A stretch of DNA of 47,848 bases from contig CAJMOH010000019.1 of the NCBI GenBank assembly GCA_905215055.1, forward strand, positions 1-47,848, read 5' to 3'. Positions 9,897 through 17,540 of the stretch are shown piece by piece. Source of the stretch: an uncultured bacterium (lineage in GTDB: Bacteria > Bacillota > Clostridia > Oscillospirales > Acutalibacteraceae). The position numbers were made by a program, and so were the translations under genes. How positions within the stretch are numbered: position 1 is the first letter of the stretch; each line of letters opens with the position of its first letter. Below the pieces are notes generated by a model, which saw only the letters and a list, made by a program, of their open reading frames with translations, did no database searches and had not been told where the DNA came from.

Positions 9897-9957
9897 GCGG
9901 GATATTTTTCAGAGCCGGAAACGGAGAACGATAGACTTGGCAAAAAAGGAGGCTGCC

Positions 9958-11028
9958 ATGAGGGAAAAAGCAAAGTATGTCCAGCTGTTTGAGCAGCTGA
10001 AGGGGGAAATTGTTCAGGGAACCTACGAAAACGGCCAGCGCCTGCCGGGAGAAAACGAGCTGGCAGAGCAGTATGGCATGAGCCGCCAAACCGTGCGCCA
10101 GGCCCTCTCCCTGCTGGAGCGGGAGCATTACATCCAGCGCAAGCAGGGCAGCGGCACCTATGTAAGCCGGGCGGAGCCCCGCCGCCGCCGGACCTGGAAC
10201 GTGGGAGTGGTGGCCACCTATATCAGCGAGTACATTTTTCCCTCCATCCTGCGGGGCATTGAGGGAGAGTTGTCTGAGGAGGGCTTTTTTCCCCTGCTTT
10301 CCGCCACCCAAAACCGGGTGGACAATGAGCGGCGCATTTTGGAGGACTATATGGAAAAAGGGGTGGACGGGCTGATTGTGGAGGGCACCAAAAGCGCTCT
10401 GCCCAACCCCAACCTGTCTCTGTATGAAAAGCTGGAGCAGATGGGAATCCCGGTGGTGTTTTTCAATGGATACTACCCGGCCCTGCCCGGGTGCGTCTCG
10501 GTGACTATGGACGACCGGCAGGGGGGCCTGGCGGCGGTGGAGTATCTGGCGGCCAGGGGCCACCAGCGCATCGGCGGCATCTTCAAAAGCGACGACATGC
10601 AGGGCCTGGGCCGGTATGACGGCTATGCCCGGGGCCTGCTGAAAAACGGCCTGTCCTTCCAGGATCAGTGGGTGGTGTGGTTCCACTCGGAAAACCGGGA
10701 AAGGCTGCTTTCCGGCCAGGAGAACATCTCCCAGGCGCTGGAGCGGCTGGCCCCCTGCACGGCGGTGGTCTGCTACAACGACGAGGTGGCGGTCAAGCTG
10801 GAAAAGGCCCTGCTATCCCAAGGGCTGCGGGTGCCTCAGGACAAGGCCATCATCAGCTTTGACAACAGCCAGCTGGGAGAGCTGGCCTCTGTGGGGCTGA
10901 CGTCCTTTGCCCACCCCAAGGAAACCCTGGGCGCCTGCGCCGCCAGAAAGCTGATCGCCATGCTGGACGGCCGAAAGGAAAAAAGCACGGTAATGGACTG
11001 GGATCTGATCCAGCGGAAATCTGTTTGA
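9958..11028 (+). CDS. GntR/LacI chimeric transcriptional regulator (AraR-like)
   Basis: A 356-residue sugar-responsive repressor with a GntR winged helix-turn-helix at residues 1-75 (motifs YENGQRLPGENELAEQYGMS and RQTVRQALSLLE). A LacI-type periplasmic-binding-protein fold follows at about 80-356. This domain pairing defines the AraR group. I chose the ATG at 9958 because AAGGAGG lies 5 nt before it; earlier in-frame starts would run into the operator. The alpha-galactosidase starts 51 nt downstream in the same direction, so the effector is probably galactose, arabinose or a related oligosaccharide, but the sequence does not fix which. AraR itself is an arabinose repressor, so a direct functional transfer would be unsafe. 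Confidence 0.88.
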   Translation: MREKAKYVQLFEQLKGEIVQGTYENGQRLPGENELAEQYGMSRQTVRQALSLLEREHYIQRKQGSGTYVSRAEPRRRRTWNVGVVATYISEYIFPSILRGIEGELSEEGFFPLLSATQNRVDNERRILEDYMEKGVDGLIVEGTKSALPNPNLSLYEKLEQMGIPVVFFNGYYPALPGCVSVTMDDRQGGLAAVEYLAARGHQRIGGIFKSDDMQGLGRYDGYARGLLKNGLSFQDQWVVWFHSENRERLLSGQENISQALERLAPCTAVVCYNDEVAVKLEKALLSQGLRVPQDKAIISFDNSQLGELASVGLTSFAHPKETLGACAARKLIAMLDGRKEKSTVMDWDLIQRKSV

Positions 11029-11079
11029 CAGGCTGGGGATCCCGAAACCAGTAGTTCTATAAAACAGGAGGATACAACC

Positions 11080-12402
11080 ATGAAAAAAGACAATGTGTGC
11101 CTTACCCCGCCTATGGGGTGGAACAGCTGGGACTGCTACGGTCCCTCCGTCAATGAAGAGCAGCTTTTGGGCAACGCCCAGTACATGGCTGACCATCTGA
11201 AGGATTACGGCTGGGAGTATGTTTGCTGCGACATCCAGTGGAGCGAGCCTACGGCGGGGAAGATCAGCCCCTACTATGTGCCCTTCGCCTGGCTGACCCT
11301 GGACGAGTACGGCCGGCAGATGCCCGCTCCCGAGCGGTTTCCATCCGCGGCGGAGGGCAGGGGCTTTGGACCCATCGCGGAGAAGATCCACGGCATGGGG
11401 CTGAAGTTCGGCATCCACATCATGCGGGGCGTTCCCCGGCTGGCTGTACACAAGCACCTGCCTGTAAAGGGGACCAGCACCACCTGTGACAAGATTGCCG
11501 CCAGCGCCTCTGTGTGCCGGTGGAACACGGACATGTACGGCATTGACGCCAGCAAGGAGGGCGCCCAGGCCTACTATGACTCCATCTTTGAGCTGTACGC
11601 CTCCTGGGGGGTGGACTACGTCAAGGTGGACGACATCTGCAACACCAACGCCTATCCCGACAACCCCTACTCCGCCGAGAAGGAGATTGAGATGATCCGC
11701 AAGGCCATTGACAAGTGCGGCCGTCCCATGGTGCTGTCCCTGTCCCCCGGGCCGGCTGTCATCGACAAGGCCTGGCATCTGCGGCAGAACGCCAACATGT
11801 GGCGGATTACCGACGACTTCTGGGACCGCTGGGACCTGCTGCTGGAGATGTTCTGGCGCTGTGAGGTGTGGGAGCGGCAGGTTTCCCCCGGCTGCTGGCC
11901 GGACTGCGACATGCTGCCTCTGGGCCGCATCCGCGTGCATCTAAAGGACTATCAGGGACCCCTGGGCTTTGAGCGGGGCAAGGACTGGACCCAGTTTACC
12001 AAGGAAGAGCAGATCACCATGATGAGCCTGTGGTGCATCTTTCGCAGCCCCCTGATTATGGGCGGCGAGATGCGGGACAACGACGAATTTACCCTGTCCC
12101 TGCTGACCAACCGGGAGATTTTGGACATGCACCGCTTTGGCTCCGGCGCCCACCAGGTGTACCGCACGGATAAGGCGGCGGCCTGGCGCAGCGAGGACAC
12201 CCGGGACGGAGGCGTGTATGTGGCGCTGTTCAACCTGTCCGACGGGGAGAAGGAGATCTCCGCCTGCTGGGAGGAGCTGGAGCTTGAGGGCGCTTACACC
12301 GCCCGGGAGCTGTGGACCCACCAGGACCAGGGGTCCGTGGAGGGAAAGCTTGCCGCCACCCTGCCTGCCCACGGCGCGGCGGTGTATAAGCTGAGCAAGT
12401 AA
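11080..12402 (+). CDS. glycoside hydrolase family 27, probable alpha-galactosidase
   Basis: A 440-residue GH27 enzyme, expected to release terminal alpha-galactose (or, in some members, beta-L-arabinopyranose) from oligosaccharides with retention. The N-terminus carries LTPPMGWNSWDCYGPS, the clan-D barrel opening. The nucleophile is D184 in YVKVDDI and the acid/base is D246 in WRITDDF. The C-terminal 90 residues form the usual beta-sandwich. There is no signal peptide, so it acts in the cytoplasm on imported sugar. It lies 51 nt after the GntR/LacI regulator, behind an AGGAGG site, and probably shares its transcript. The segment GIHIMRGVPRLAV is typical of bacterial GH27 members. No cognate transporter lies nearby. 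Family assignment is firm; exact sugar specificity is not. Confidence 0.9.
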   Translation: MKKDNVCLTPPMGWNSWDCYGPSVNEEQLLGNAQYMADHLKDYGWEYVCCDIQWSEPTAGKISPYYVPFAWLTLDEYGRQMPAPERFPSAAEGRGFGPIAEKIHGMGLKFGIHIMRGVPRLAVHKHLPVKGTSTTCDKIAASASVCRWNTDMYGIDASKEGAQAYYDSIFELYASWGVDYVKVDDICNTNAYPDNPYSAEKEIEMIRKAIDKCGRPMVLSLSPGPAVIDKAWHLRQNANMWRITDDFWDRWDLLLEMFWRCEVWERQVSPGCWPDCDMLPLGRIRVHLKDYQGPLGFERGKDWTQFTKEEQITMMSLWCIFRSPLIMGGEMRDNDEFTLSLLTNREILDMHRFGSGAHQVYRTDKAAAWRSEDTRDGGVYVALFNLSDGEKEISACWEELELEGAYTARELWTHQDQGSVEGKLAATLPAHGAAVYKLSK

Positions 12403-12482
12403 AAGGAACTGCGCCGGAGGCGGGAAACGTTCTTTGCCCAGCTTTCTCGAAAGAAAGCTGGCAGAGCGCGAGACAGAGTCTC

Positions 12483-12722
12483 ACGACCTTGCCAACCGGC
12501 GCAGCCGGTAAGAAAGGATCAGGAGCGAAAACCGCACGCGCCCCAAAGGGGCGATAGGGGTTCGCTCCGGCCCTCTCCCACAAGCAAATAAAAAGGACAT
12601 CCAAGCGTTTCCCTTGGGTGTCCTTTTTCTGTCTTGTGCGAAAGGTCCGCGGCTCGGCCTATCCGCTTCGCGGCGTGCGGCCGGGCCGCTGCTTTTTTCA
12701 CCGGCTGCGCCGGTTAGAAGGT
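12483..12722. repeat. 240-bp nested inverted duplication downstream of the GH27 gene
   Basis: The left arm (12483-12584) and the right arm (12633-12722) are inverted imperfect copies of each other. The best blocks are the exact 15-bp pair 12495-12509 and 12700-12714 (ACCGGCGCAGCCGGT and its complement), flanked by CGACCTT on the outer side. CCGCACGC with a later GATAGG is shared internally, and CACAAG/CTTGTG close to the centre. The centre is the terminator hairpin at 12590-12628. Each arm also folds on itself (12522-12568, 12538-12553, 12677-12689). It looks like a MITE-like or REP-type palindrome. No gene is present from 12403 to 12827. Confidence 0.65.
12590..12628. terminator. strong bidirectional terminator at the palindrome centre
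   Basis: AAAAAGGACATCCAAG pairs with CTTGGGTGTCCTTTTT over 16 positions (one G-T wobble) around a seven-nt loop. The A and T tails suit either strand. It would end the regulator/GH27 transcript. Confidence 0.85.
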
Positions 12723-12780
12723 CGAAGCTTTTTTGAAAAGAAAGCAAGTACGTCCGCAGGGCGTACAACAAAAAACTTTT

Positions 12781-12807
12781 CCGGCCTTGCGGAACGCAAG
12801 AGGCCGG
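12781..12807 (-). terminator. terminator after the ROK kinase
   Basis: On the minus strand, just past the stop codon, CCGGCC-TTGCG pairs with CGCAA-GGCCGG around TTC. AAAAG and six T residues follow. A UUC-loop hairpin (12809-12821) sits between it and the stop. Confidence 0.6.
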
Positions 12808-12827
12808 GGCGCCTTCGGCGCGGCCCC

Positions 12828-13775
12828 TTAGAACAGCAGCTCCAGGGCGCCCAAAATGCCCGCGTCCTGGCCGCACTGGGCGAAGAGAAACTCCACCGGC
12901 TCCCCTGTGCGGCAGTAGGAGTCGAACACCTTCCGCACCCGGCCGAACAGCAGGTCCCCCATATTGATAAGGCCGCCGCCAAACACAAAACAGTTGATGT
13001 TCAGGGTCATGTACAGGTTGAACACCCACACCCCCAGGTACAGGGCCATCTGGTCCAGGGCGCGCAGGGCCATGGGGTCTCCGGCCTTGGCGGCCATTTC
13101 CAGGTGCCGGGCGTCGATCTTCTCCGGCGCCCCTGCCAGCTGGACCATCAGGGTCTGCTCTCCGGCCTCAATCCACTGGCGGATGTGCCGGACGATCATC
13201 CCACCCGAGGAGTAGGACTGAATGCACCCCTGGTTGCCGCAGCCGCAGGGAATCCCGGCGCCCGGGGTGACAATGGTGTGGCCGCTCTCCCCGGCAAAGC
13301 CGCTGCTGCCCCGAAACAGCCGCCCGTCGATGATAATCCCCGAGGAAAGGCCGGTGCTTACCGGGCAGTAGAGCATGTGGCGGCGTCCCTGCCCCGCCCC
13401 GTGGCGGGATTCCGCCAGGGCCGCGCAGTGGGCGTCGTTGTCCACGGCCACGGCAGCGCCGGGGAACAGGCCCTCCAGGCAGGCCTTTACTCCAAAGCCG
13501 GAAAGGGCGGGCAGCATGGCGCAAAGCACCGCCTCTCCCTCCGGCCAGCGAACCATGCAGGGCAGGCCCACGCCAATCCCCGCCAAATCCGTCTCCGGCA
13601 GGGACAGCTCCTCCAGCAGCTTCCGCAGCCTGCCGGCTGTCTGCTGGAAAAATTCCTCCGCCCCCAGGGAGGGGTCCGAGGGAAACTTGGCCTTTCCCAA
13701 CAGGGTTTTGTCCTCTCCAAACACACCGATGGCGGTTTTGGTCCCTCCAACGTCGATCCCCGCGTACACCTTCAT
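12828..13775 (-). CDS. ROK family sugar kinase
   Basis: A 315-residue ROK protein, expected to phosphorylate a hexose such as glucose, fructose or N-acetylmannosamine with ATP. The phosphate-binding start is AGIDVGGTKTAIGVFGED (5-22). The catalytic base is D114 in VDNDAHCA. The zinc site comprises H166 (ESGH) and the cysteines of CGCGNQGC (177-184). There is no N-terminal DNA-binding domain, so it is a kinase and not a NagC-type repressor. The usual acidic residue after the last zinc cysteine (GCLE) is Q186 here. I chose the ATG at 13775, with AAAGGATGG 7 nt before, because the kinase domain starts there. It converges on the GH27 gene, so a role in metabolising the released sugar is plausible but unproven. 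Confidence 0.9.
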   Translation of the reverse strand: MKVYAGIDVGGTKTAIGVFGEDKTLLGKAKFPSDPSLGAEEFFQQTAGRLRKLLEELSLPETDLAGIGVGLPCMVRWPEGEAVLCAMLPALSGFGVKACLEGLFPGAAVAVDNDAHCAALAESRHGAGQGRRHMLYCPVSTGLSSGIIIDGRLFRGSSGFAGESGHTIVTPGAGIPCGCGNQGCIQSYSSGGMIVRHIRQWIEAGEQTLMVQLAGAPEKIDARHLEMAAKAGDPMALRALDQMALYLGVWVFNLYMTLNINCFVFGGGLINMGDLLFGRVRKVFDSYCRTGEPVEFLFAQCGQDAGILGALELLF

Positions 13776-13806
13776 GATTTTACCATCCTTTCCTTCTATC
13801 AGGTTT

Positions 13807-13835
13807 ATGATACGGCCTTTTTGAAAAAAAGGCAA
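13807..13835 (-). promoter_or_regulatory. possible promoter of the ROK kinase
   Basis: On the minus strand, TTGCCT (13830-13835) and TATCAT (13807-13812) are 17 nt apart. The spacer is part of a GCCTTTTT/AAAAAGGC hairpin, which may instead be an intergenic hairpin repeat. Confidence 0.45.
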
Positions 13836-13943
13836 GGCTCTTCCGAAAGAAAGTTCTCTGTGGCTCAATGTCCGCGGAAAGGCGGAAGCGCGGGCGGCGT
13901 GTTGTCCAACCCTGAAGGGGACCGCCGCCTGAAAGCGGCGCGC

Positions 13944-13973
13944 GTGACAAGCCCACCGCAGGTGTGGTACAAT
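13944..13973 (+). promoter_or_regulatory. promoter of the Nudix gene
   Basis: GTGACA (13944-13949) and TACAAT (13968-13973) are 18 nt apart, about 55 nt before the Nudix start codon. Confidence 0.6.
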
Positions 13974-14027
13974 ATCTCCCAGAGGCGCGCGCGGGGCACA
14001 GACCGGCGCGGAAAGGGGAAATAGAGC

Positions 14028-14441
14028 ATGGAATGTGTGACTTTCCCGGCGGACGGCCGGAAGGAGTACAAGTATGTGGTGGTGTTTTCCCGGTATGAGG
14101 GGAAGCTGCTGCTTTCCCGCCACCGGCAGCGGAGCACCTGGGAGACCCAGGGGGGCCACATCGAGCCGGGGGAAACCCCGGAGCAGGCCGCCCGCCGGGA
14201 GCTGTGGGAGGAATCGGGAGCCAGACGCTTCACGCTGACCCAGGTGTGCGGCTATTGGGCAGGGGATGAAGCGGGAGGCGCCGCCGGTGTGGTTTATGGG
14301 GCGGACATTCAGGAGCTGGGAGACCTGCCTCCCAGCGAGATGGAGGAGGTGGGCCTGTTTGACAGCCTGCCCGCCTCCCTGACCTATCCCGCCATCACGC
14401 CGGTGCTGTGGCAGAGGGCAAGGGCTGCTTTAAGGCTTTAA
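14028..14441 (+). CDS. Nudix hydrolase
   Basis: A 137-residue cytoplasmic Nudix protein that would hydrolyse a nucleoside diphosphate linked to another group. The Nudix box at 43-65 is complete: G43, E49, then R57-E58-L-W-E61-E62-S-G-A, with all metal-binding glutamates. Length is normal for the single-domain class. An AAAGGGG site precedes the ATG. It has its own promoter and is divergent from the ROK gene and upstream of marR, with a 172-nt gap to that gene. It resembles MutT/8-oxo-dGTPase-like members in size, but the substrate is not assignable. Confidence 0.9.
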   Translation: MECVTFPADGRKEYKYVVVFSRYEGKLLLSRHRQRSTWETQGGHIEPGETPEQAARRELWEESGARRFTLTQVCGYWAGDEAGGAAGVVYGADIQELGDLPPSEMEEVGLFDSLPASLTYPAITPVLWQRARAALRL

Positions 14442-14531
14442 AACAGGGACAGGGGCTGCTGGAGTGACTTCAGCGGCCTTTGCGCTGTCTGGGGGAAATT
14501 GTAAAGGATCTTTGAATTTTGCGGCGTCAGA

Positions 14532-14560
14532 TTGACAGGCAAAATGGGGAATGCTATAAT
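14532..14560 (+). promoter_or_regulatory. consensus sigma-A promoter of the marR-ABC operon
   Basis: TTGACA (14532-14537) and TATAAT (14555-14560) match the consensus perfectly, with a 17-nt spacer. Confidence 0.9.
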
Positions 14561-14571
14561 CTCTCTTACAA

Positions 14572-14595
14572 AAAATGTTCAAAAAAGAACAATTT
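14572..14595. promoter_or_regulatory. MarR-type operator at the transcription start
   Basis: AAAATGTTC and GAACAATTT are inverted arms (8 of 9 matching) around six A residues. The site begins about 12 nt after the -10, so a bound MarR dimer would block the consensus promoter upstream. The adjacent gene encodes the likely ligand-responsive repressor. Confidence 0.65.
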
Positions 14596-14613
14596 AGAAA
14601 GGAACACAACGCG

Positions 14614-15117
14614 ATGTGTCAAAGGGATGGGGAACTGGTGGAGAAGGCCTGCGGCCGAACCGGCTTGGAGGAGGACTTAACCGTGGTGATGATGCGTGTC
14701 CGGCGCAGCGTGCGGGCCGCTTTGCGGGAGGCCGCCCGGGAGGAGGGGCTTTCTCAAAACGAGATTGAGGTGCTGCTGTTTTTAACCCAGGGCAGGTTTG
14801 ACACCGCCCGGGACATCAGCCGGCTGCGGGGAATGCCCCGGAGCCTGGTGAGCAAGGCGGTGGACCAGCTGATGCAGCGGGGCTATGTGGCCGCCTGCCA
14901 GGACCAGCGGGACCGGCGGGTGATGCGTCTGCGGCTGCTGCCAAAGGCCCAGCCCACAGTGGACAAGCTGCTGGAGGGCAAGCGGGCGTTTTTTGCCCGC
15001 CTGTGCCGGGGCGTTACCCCCCAGGAGGCCCAGGCCTTTTACTCCATGGTGGGGAAGATGGTGCTGAATTTGGATAAGGAGAAATCCTTGGAGGAAGAGG
15101 AGGAGGCGCAGGGATGA
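14614..15117 (+). CDS. MarR family transcriptional regulator
   Basis: A 167-residue winged-helix regulator (helix-turn-helix around residues 45-100, with LSQNEIEVLLFLTQ, then RGMPRSLVSKAVDQLMQRGY and the wing DQRDRRVMRLRL). MarR dimers usually repress a neighbouring drug-export operon until a small ligand binds. I chose the ATG at 14614: AAAGGA lies 10 nt before it, and the upstream in-frame ATG (14575) falls inside the operator, close to the transcription start. The C-terminus is an acidic Glu-rich tail. It overlaps the first ABC gene by ATGA, so the two are translationally coupled. Confidence 0.9.
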   Translation: MCQRDGELVEKACGRTGLEEDLTVVMMRVRRSVRAALREAAREEGLSQNEIEVLLFLTQGRFDTARDISRLRGMPRSLVSKAVDQLMQRGYVAACQDQRDRRVMRLRLLPKAQPTVDKLLEGKRAFFARLCRGVTPQEAQAFYSMVGKMVLNLDKEKSLEEEEEAQG

Positions 15118-17540
15118 AGCTGTTGGTTCGATATTTAAAGCCCTTTGCGGGGATTATATTGGTGTGCCTGGTGCTGCTGTTCGGCCAGGCCGCCTGCGAT
15201 TTAAGCCTGCCCACCCTGATGAGCGACATGGTCAACGTGGGAATTCAGCAGGGGGGCATCCAAACAGGGGCGCCGGAGGCGCTGAGCCGGCAGGGGCTGG
15301 AGCTGCTTTCGGCCTTTGCCTCCTCGCAGGACGCCGCCCTTCTGGAAGAGGGCTACTACACGGTGGACCCAGGCAGCACCGAGGCCCAGCGCCTGGAGGG
15401 GGACTATCCCCTGCTGCGGGAGGAAAATGTCTCTGTGCGGCGGGAAAATCTTACCGAGGAGGAGCTGGAGGCCCTGAGCGGCGCCTACGGCCGGGCTGGC
15501 TACACCATGCTGCTGTATTTCCAGCAGTCCGGGGAGGACCTGGAAAGCGCTGCCCACAACCTGGCCCAGCAGGCTCAGCCGCAGGAAGAGGCAGGCGGCG
15601 CCTCTCAGGACAGCTCTTCCGCCCAGAGCGGGGAGGAGAGCCAGGGGGGACAGCCCGCCCTGTACGGCTCTCAGCAGGCGGCGGATTCCCAGGACAGCGA
15701 GGGCAGCAACGCTCCCTTGCAGGAGGCGGAGGAGGCTCAGACGGAAAGCGGCCTGGGCATTGAGGAGGGCTTGGACAGCGCCGGCCTGGACACCCTGTAT
15801 CAGCTGATCCCCCTGCTGGCCTATGTACCCCAGGAGGGGCTGGACGCCGCCCGGGAGCAGGCCGCTGCCAGCGATTCCATGATGGGCCAGCAGGTGGGCG
15901 TCACCCTGACCCGGCTGTTCTATCAGGAGCTGGGCCTGGACACGGGGGCCATTCAAACCGGTTATATCTGGGGCAAGGGCCTGCAAATGCTGGGGGTGGC
16001 CCTGCTGGGGGTGATCGCCACAGTGCTGGTGGGCTTTTTCTCCGCGCGGATGGCCGCCGACGTGGGCCGCCGCCTGCGCCACGACCTGTTTGCCAAGGTG
16101 GAGAGCTTTGGCAGCAGCGAGTTTGACCGGTTCTCCACCGCCTCTCTGATTACCCGCACCACCAACGACGTGCAGCAGATTCAAATGCTGGTGACCATGG
16201 GCGTGCGGATGATCTGCTACACCCCCATTATCGGCATTGGCGGCGTAATCTTCGCCGTGCAGAAAAGCGTGTCCCTCAGCTGGCTGGTGGCGGTGGCCGT
16301 GGTGGTATTTTTGGGGCTGATCGCCGTGGCCCTGGCCGTGGTGCTGCCCAAGTTCAAAATTCTGCAAAAGCTTATTGACCGGCTGAATCTGGTCAGCCGG
16401 GAGAACCTTTCCGGCATGATGGTGGTGCGGGCCTTTGGCAACGAGGCCTATGAGGAGCGGCGCTTTGACCGGGCCAACCGGGACCAGATGGAAACCACCC
16501 GGTTTGTCCAGCGGGTGATGAGCGCCCTCATGCCCGCCATGATGTTCGGCATGAACCTGCTCTCTGTGCTGATTGTGTGGATTGGCGGCCATGCCATTGC
16601 AGAAAGCACCTTGCAGATCGGTGACATGATGGCCTTTATCCAGTACGCCATGCAGATTATCATGGCCTTTTTGATGATCGCCATGATCTTCATCATGGTG
16701 CCTCGGGCCAGCGTTTCCGCCGGGCGGATTTTAGAGGTGCTGGACGCGCCTCTGGCCATTCAGGACCCGGCCCAGCCCGAGACCATCCAGGAGCCAAAGG
16801 GCCTGGTGGAGTTTCACGACGTGTCCTTCCGCTACGGCGGCGCGGACAGCGACGTGCTGGAGCATATCAGCTTTACCGCCAAGCCGGGAGAGACCACGGC
16901 CTTTATCGGCTCCACCGGCTCGGGCAAATCCACCCTGGTGAATTTGATTCCCCGGTTTTACGATGTGACCGGCGGCTCCATTACCATTGATGGGGTGGAC
17001 GTGCGGAAGCTCTCTCAGCACCAGCTGCGGGAGATGATTGGCTATGTACCCCAAAAGGGCATGCTTTTCTCCGGCACGGTGGCCTCGAACCTGCGCTATG
17101 GCAGGGAGGACGCCGGGGAGGAGGAATTGCAGGAGGCCCTTTCCACTGCCCAGGCGGCGGACTTTGTGAACGCCATGGACCAGGGGGTGGACTCTCCCAT
17201 TGCCCAGGGCGGCACCAATGTGTCCGGCGGCCAGCGGCAGCGGCTGTCCATTGCCCGGGCGCTGACCCGAAAGGCTCCCATCTATATCTTTGACGACAGC
17301 TTTTCCGCCCTGGACTTTAAAACCGACGCGGCGCTGCGGAAGGCTCTGGCCCAGAACACTGCCCAGGCCACCGTGCTGATTGTGGCCCAGCGGGTGAGCA
17401 CCATCCTTCACGCCCAGCAGATCATCGTGCTGGACCAGGGGAGAATGGTGGGCAAGGGCACCCACAAGGAGCTGCTGCGGACCTGCCCCGAATACCGGGA
17501 GATCGCTGAAAGCCAGCTGCAAAAGGAGGAATTGGAATGA
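15114..17540 (+). CDS. ABC exporter half with large extracytoplasmic insert (degenerate-site subunit)
   Basis: An 808-residue type IV ABC exporter subunit (membrane domain then ATPase). Ordinary halves are near 580-620 residues; the excess is a hydrophilic segment of about 250 residues (roughly 31-283) between the first and second membrane helices. This segment is predicted outside the cell, and its middle (about 158-225) is low-complexity Gln/Ser/Glu/Ala. The ATPase has Walker A GSTGSGKST (about 599-607), signature VSGGQ (703-707) and Walker B IYIFDD. D728 replaces the catalytic glutamate, so this half carries the degenerate site. It overlaps marR and the next ABC gene by ATGA, consistent with a co-translated heterodimeric multidrug exporter (BmrCD or TM287/288 type). 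Confidence 0.92.
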   Translation: MKLLVRYLKPFAGIILVCLVLLFGQAACDLSLPTLMSDMVNVGIQQGGIQTGAPEALSRQGLELLSAFASSQDAALLEEGYYTVDPGSTEAQRLEGDYPLLREENVSVRRENLTEEELEALSGAYGRAGYTMLLYFQQSGEDLESAAHNLAQQAQPQEEAGGASQDSSSAQSGEESQGGQPALYGSQQAADSQDSEGSNAPLQEAEEAQTESGLGIEEGLDSAGLDTLYQLIPLLAYVPQEGLDAAREQAAASDSMMGQQVGVTLTRLFYQELGLDTGAIQTGYIWGKGLQMLGVALLGVIATVLVGFFSARMAADVGRRLRHDLFAKVESFGSSEFDRFSTASLITRTTNDVQQIQMLVTMGVRMICYTPIIGIGGVIFAVQKSVSLSWLVAVAVVVFLGLIAVALAVVLPKFKILQKLIDRLNLVSRENLSGMMVVRAFGNEAYEERRFDRANRDQMETTRFVQRVMSALMPAMMFGMNLLSVLIVWIGGHAIAESTLQIGDMMAFIQYAMQIIMAFLMIAMIFIMVPRASVSAGRILEVLDAPLAIQDPAQPETIQEPKGLVEFHDVSFRYGGADSDVLEHISFTAKPGETTAFIGSTGSGKSTLVNLIPRFYDVTGGSITIDGVDVRKLSQHQLREMIGYVPQKGMLFSGTVASNLRYGREDAGEEELQEALSTAQAADFVNAMDQGVDSPIAQGGTNVSGGQRQRLSIARALTRKAPIYIFDDSFSALDFKTDAALRKALAQNTAQATVLIVAQRVSTILHAQQIIVLDQGRMVGKGTHKELLRTCPEYREIAESQLQKEELE

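Noticed and set aside
12618..14024. 468-codon open frame opposite the ROK kinase
   Set aside because: It runs through the palindromic block and antisense to a clear ROK gene; no motif.
14575..14613. Upstream ATG for marR
   Set aside because: It lies inside the operator and close to the transcription start without room for a ribosome binding site.
15564..15789. Frameshift or foreign insert in the ABC gene
   Set aside because: The low-complexity segment stays in frame with local codon use and no flanking repeats, so it is taken as part of the protein.
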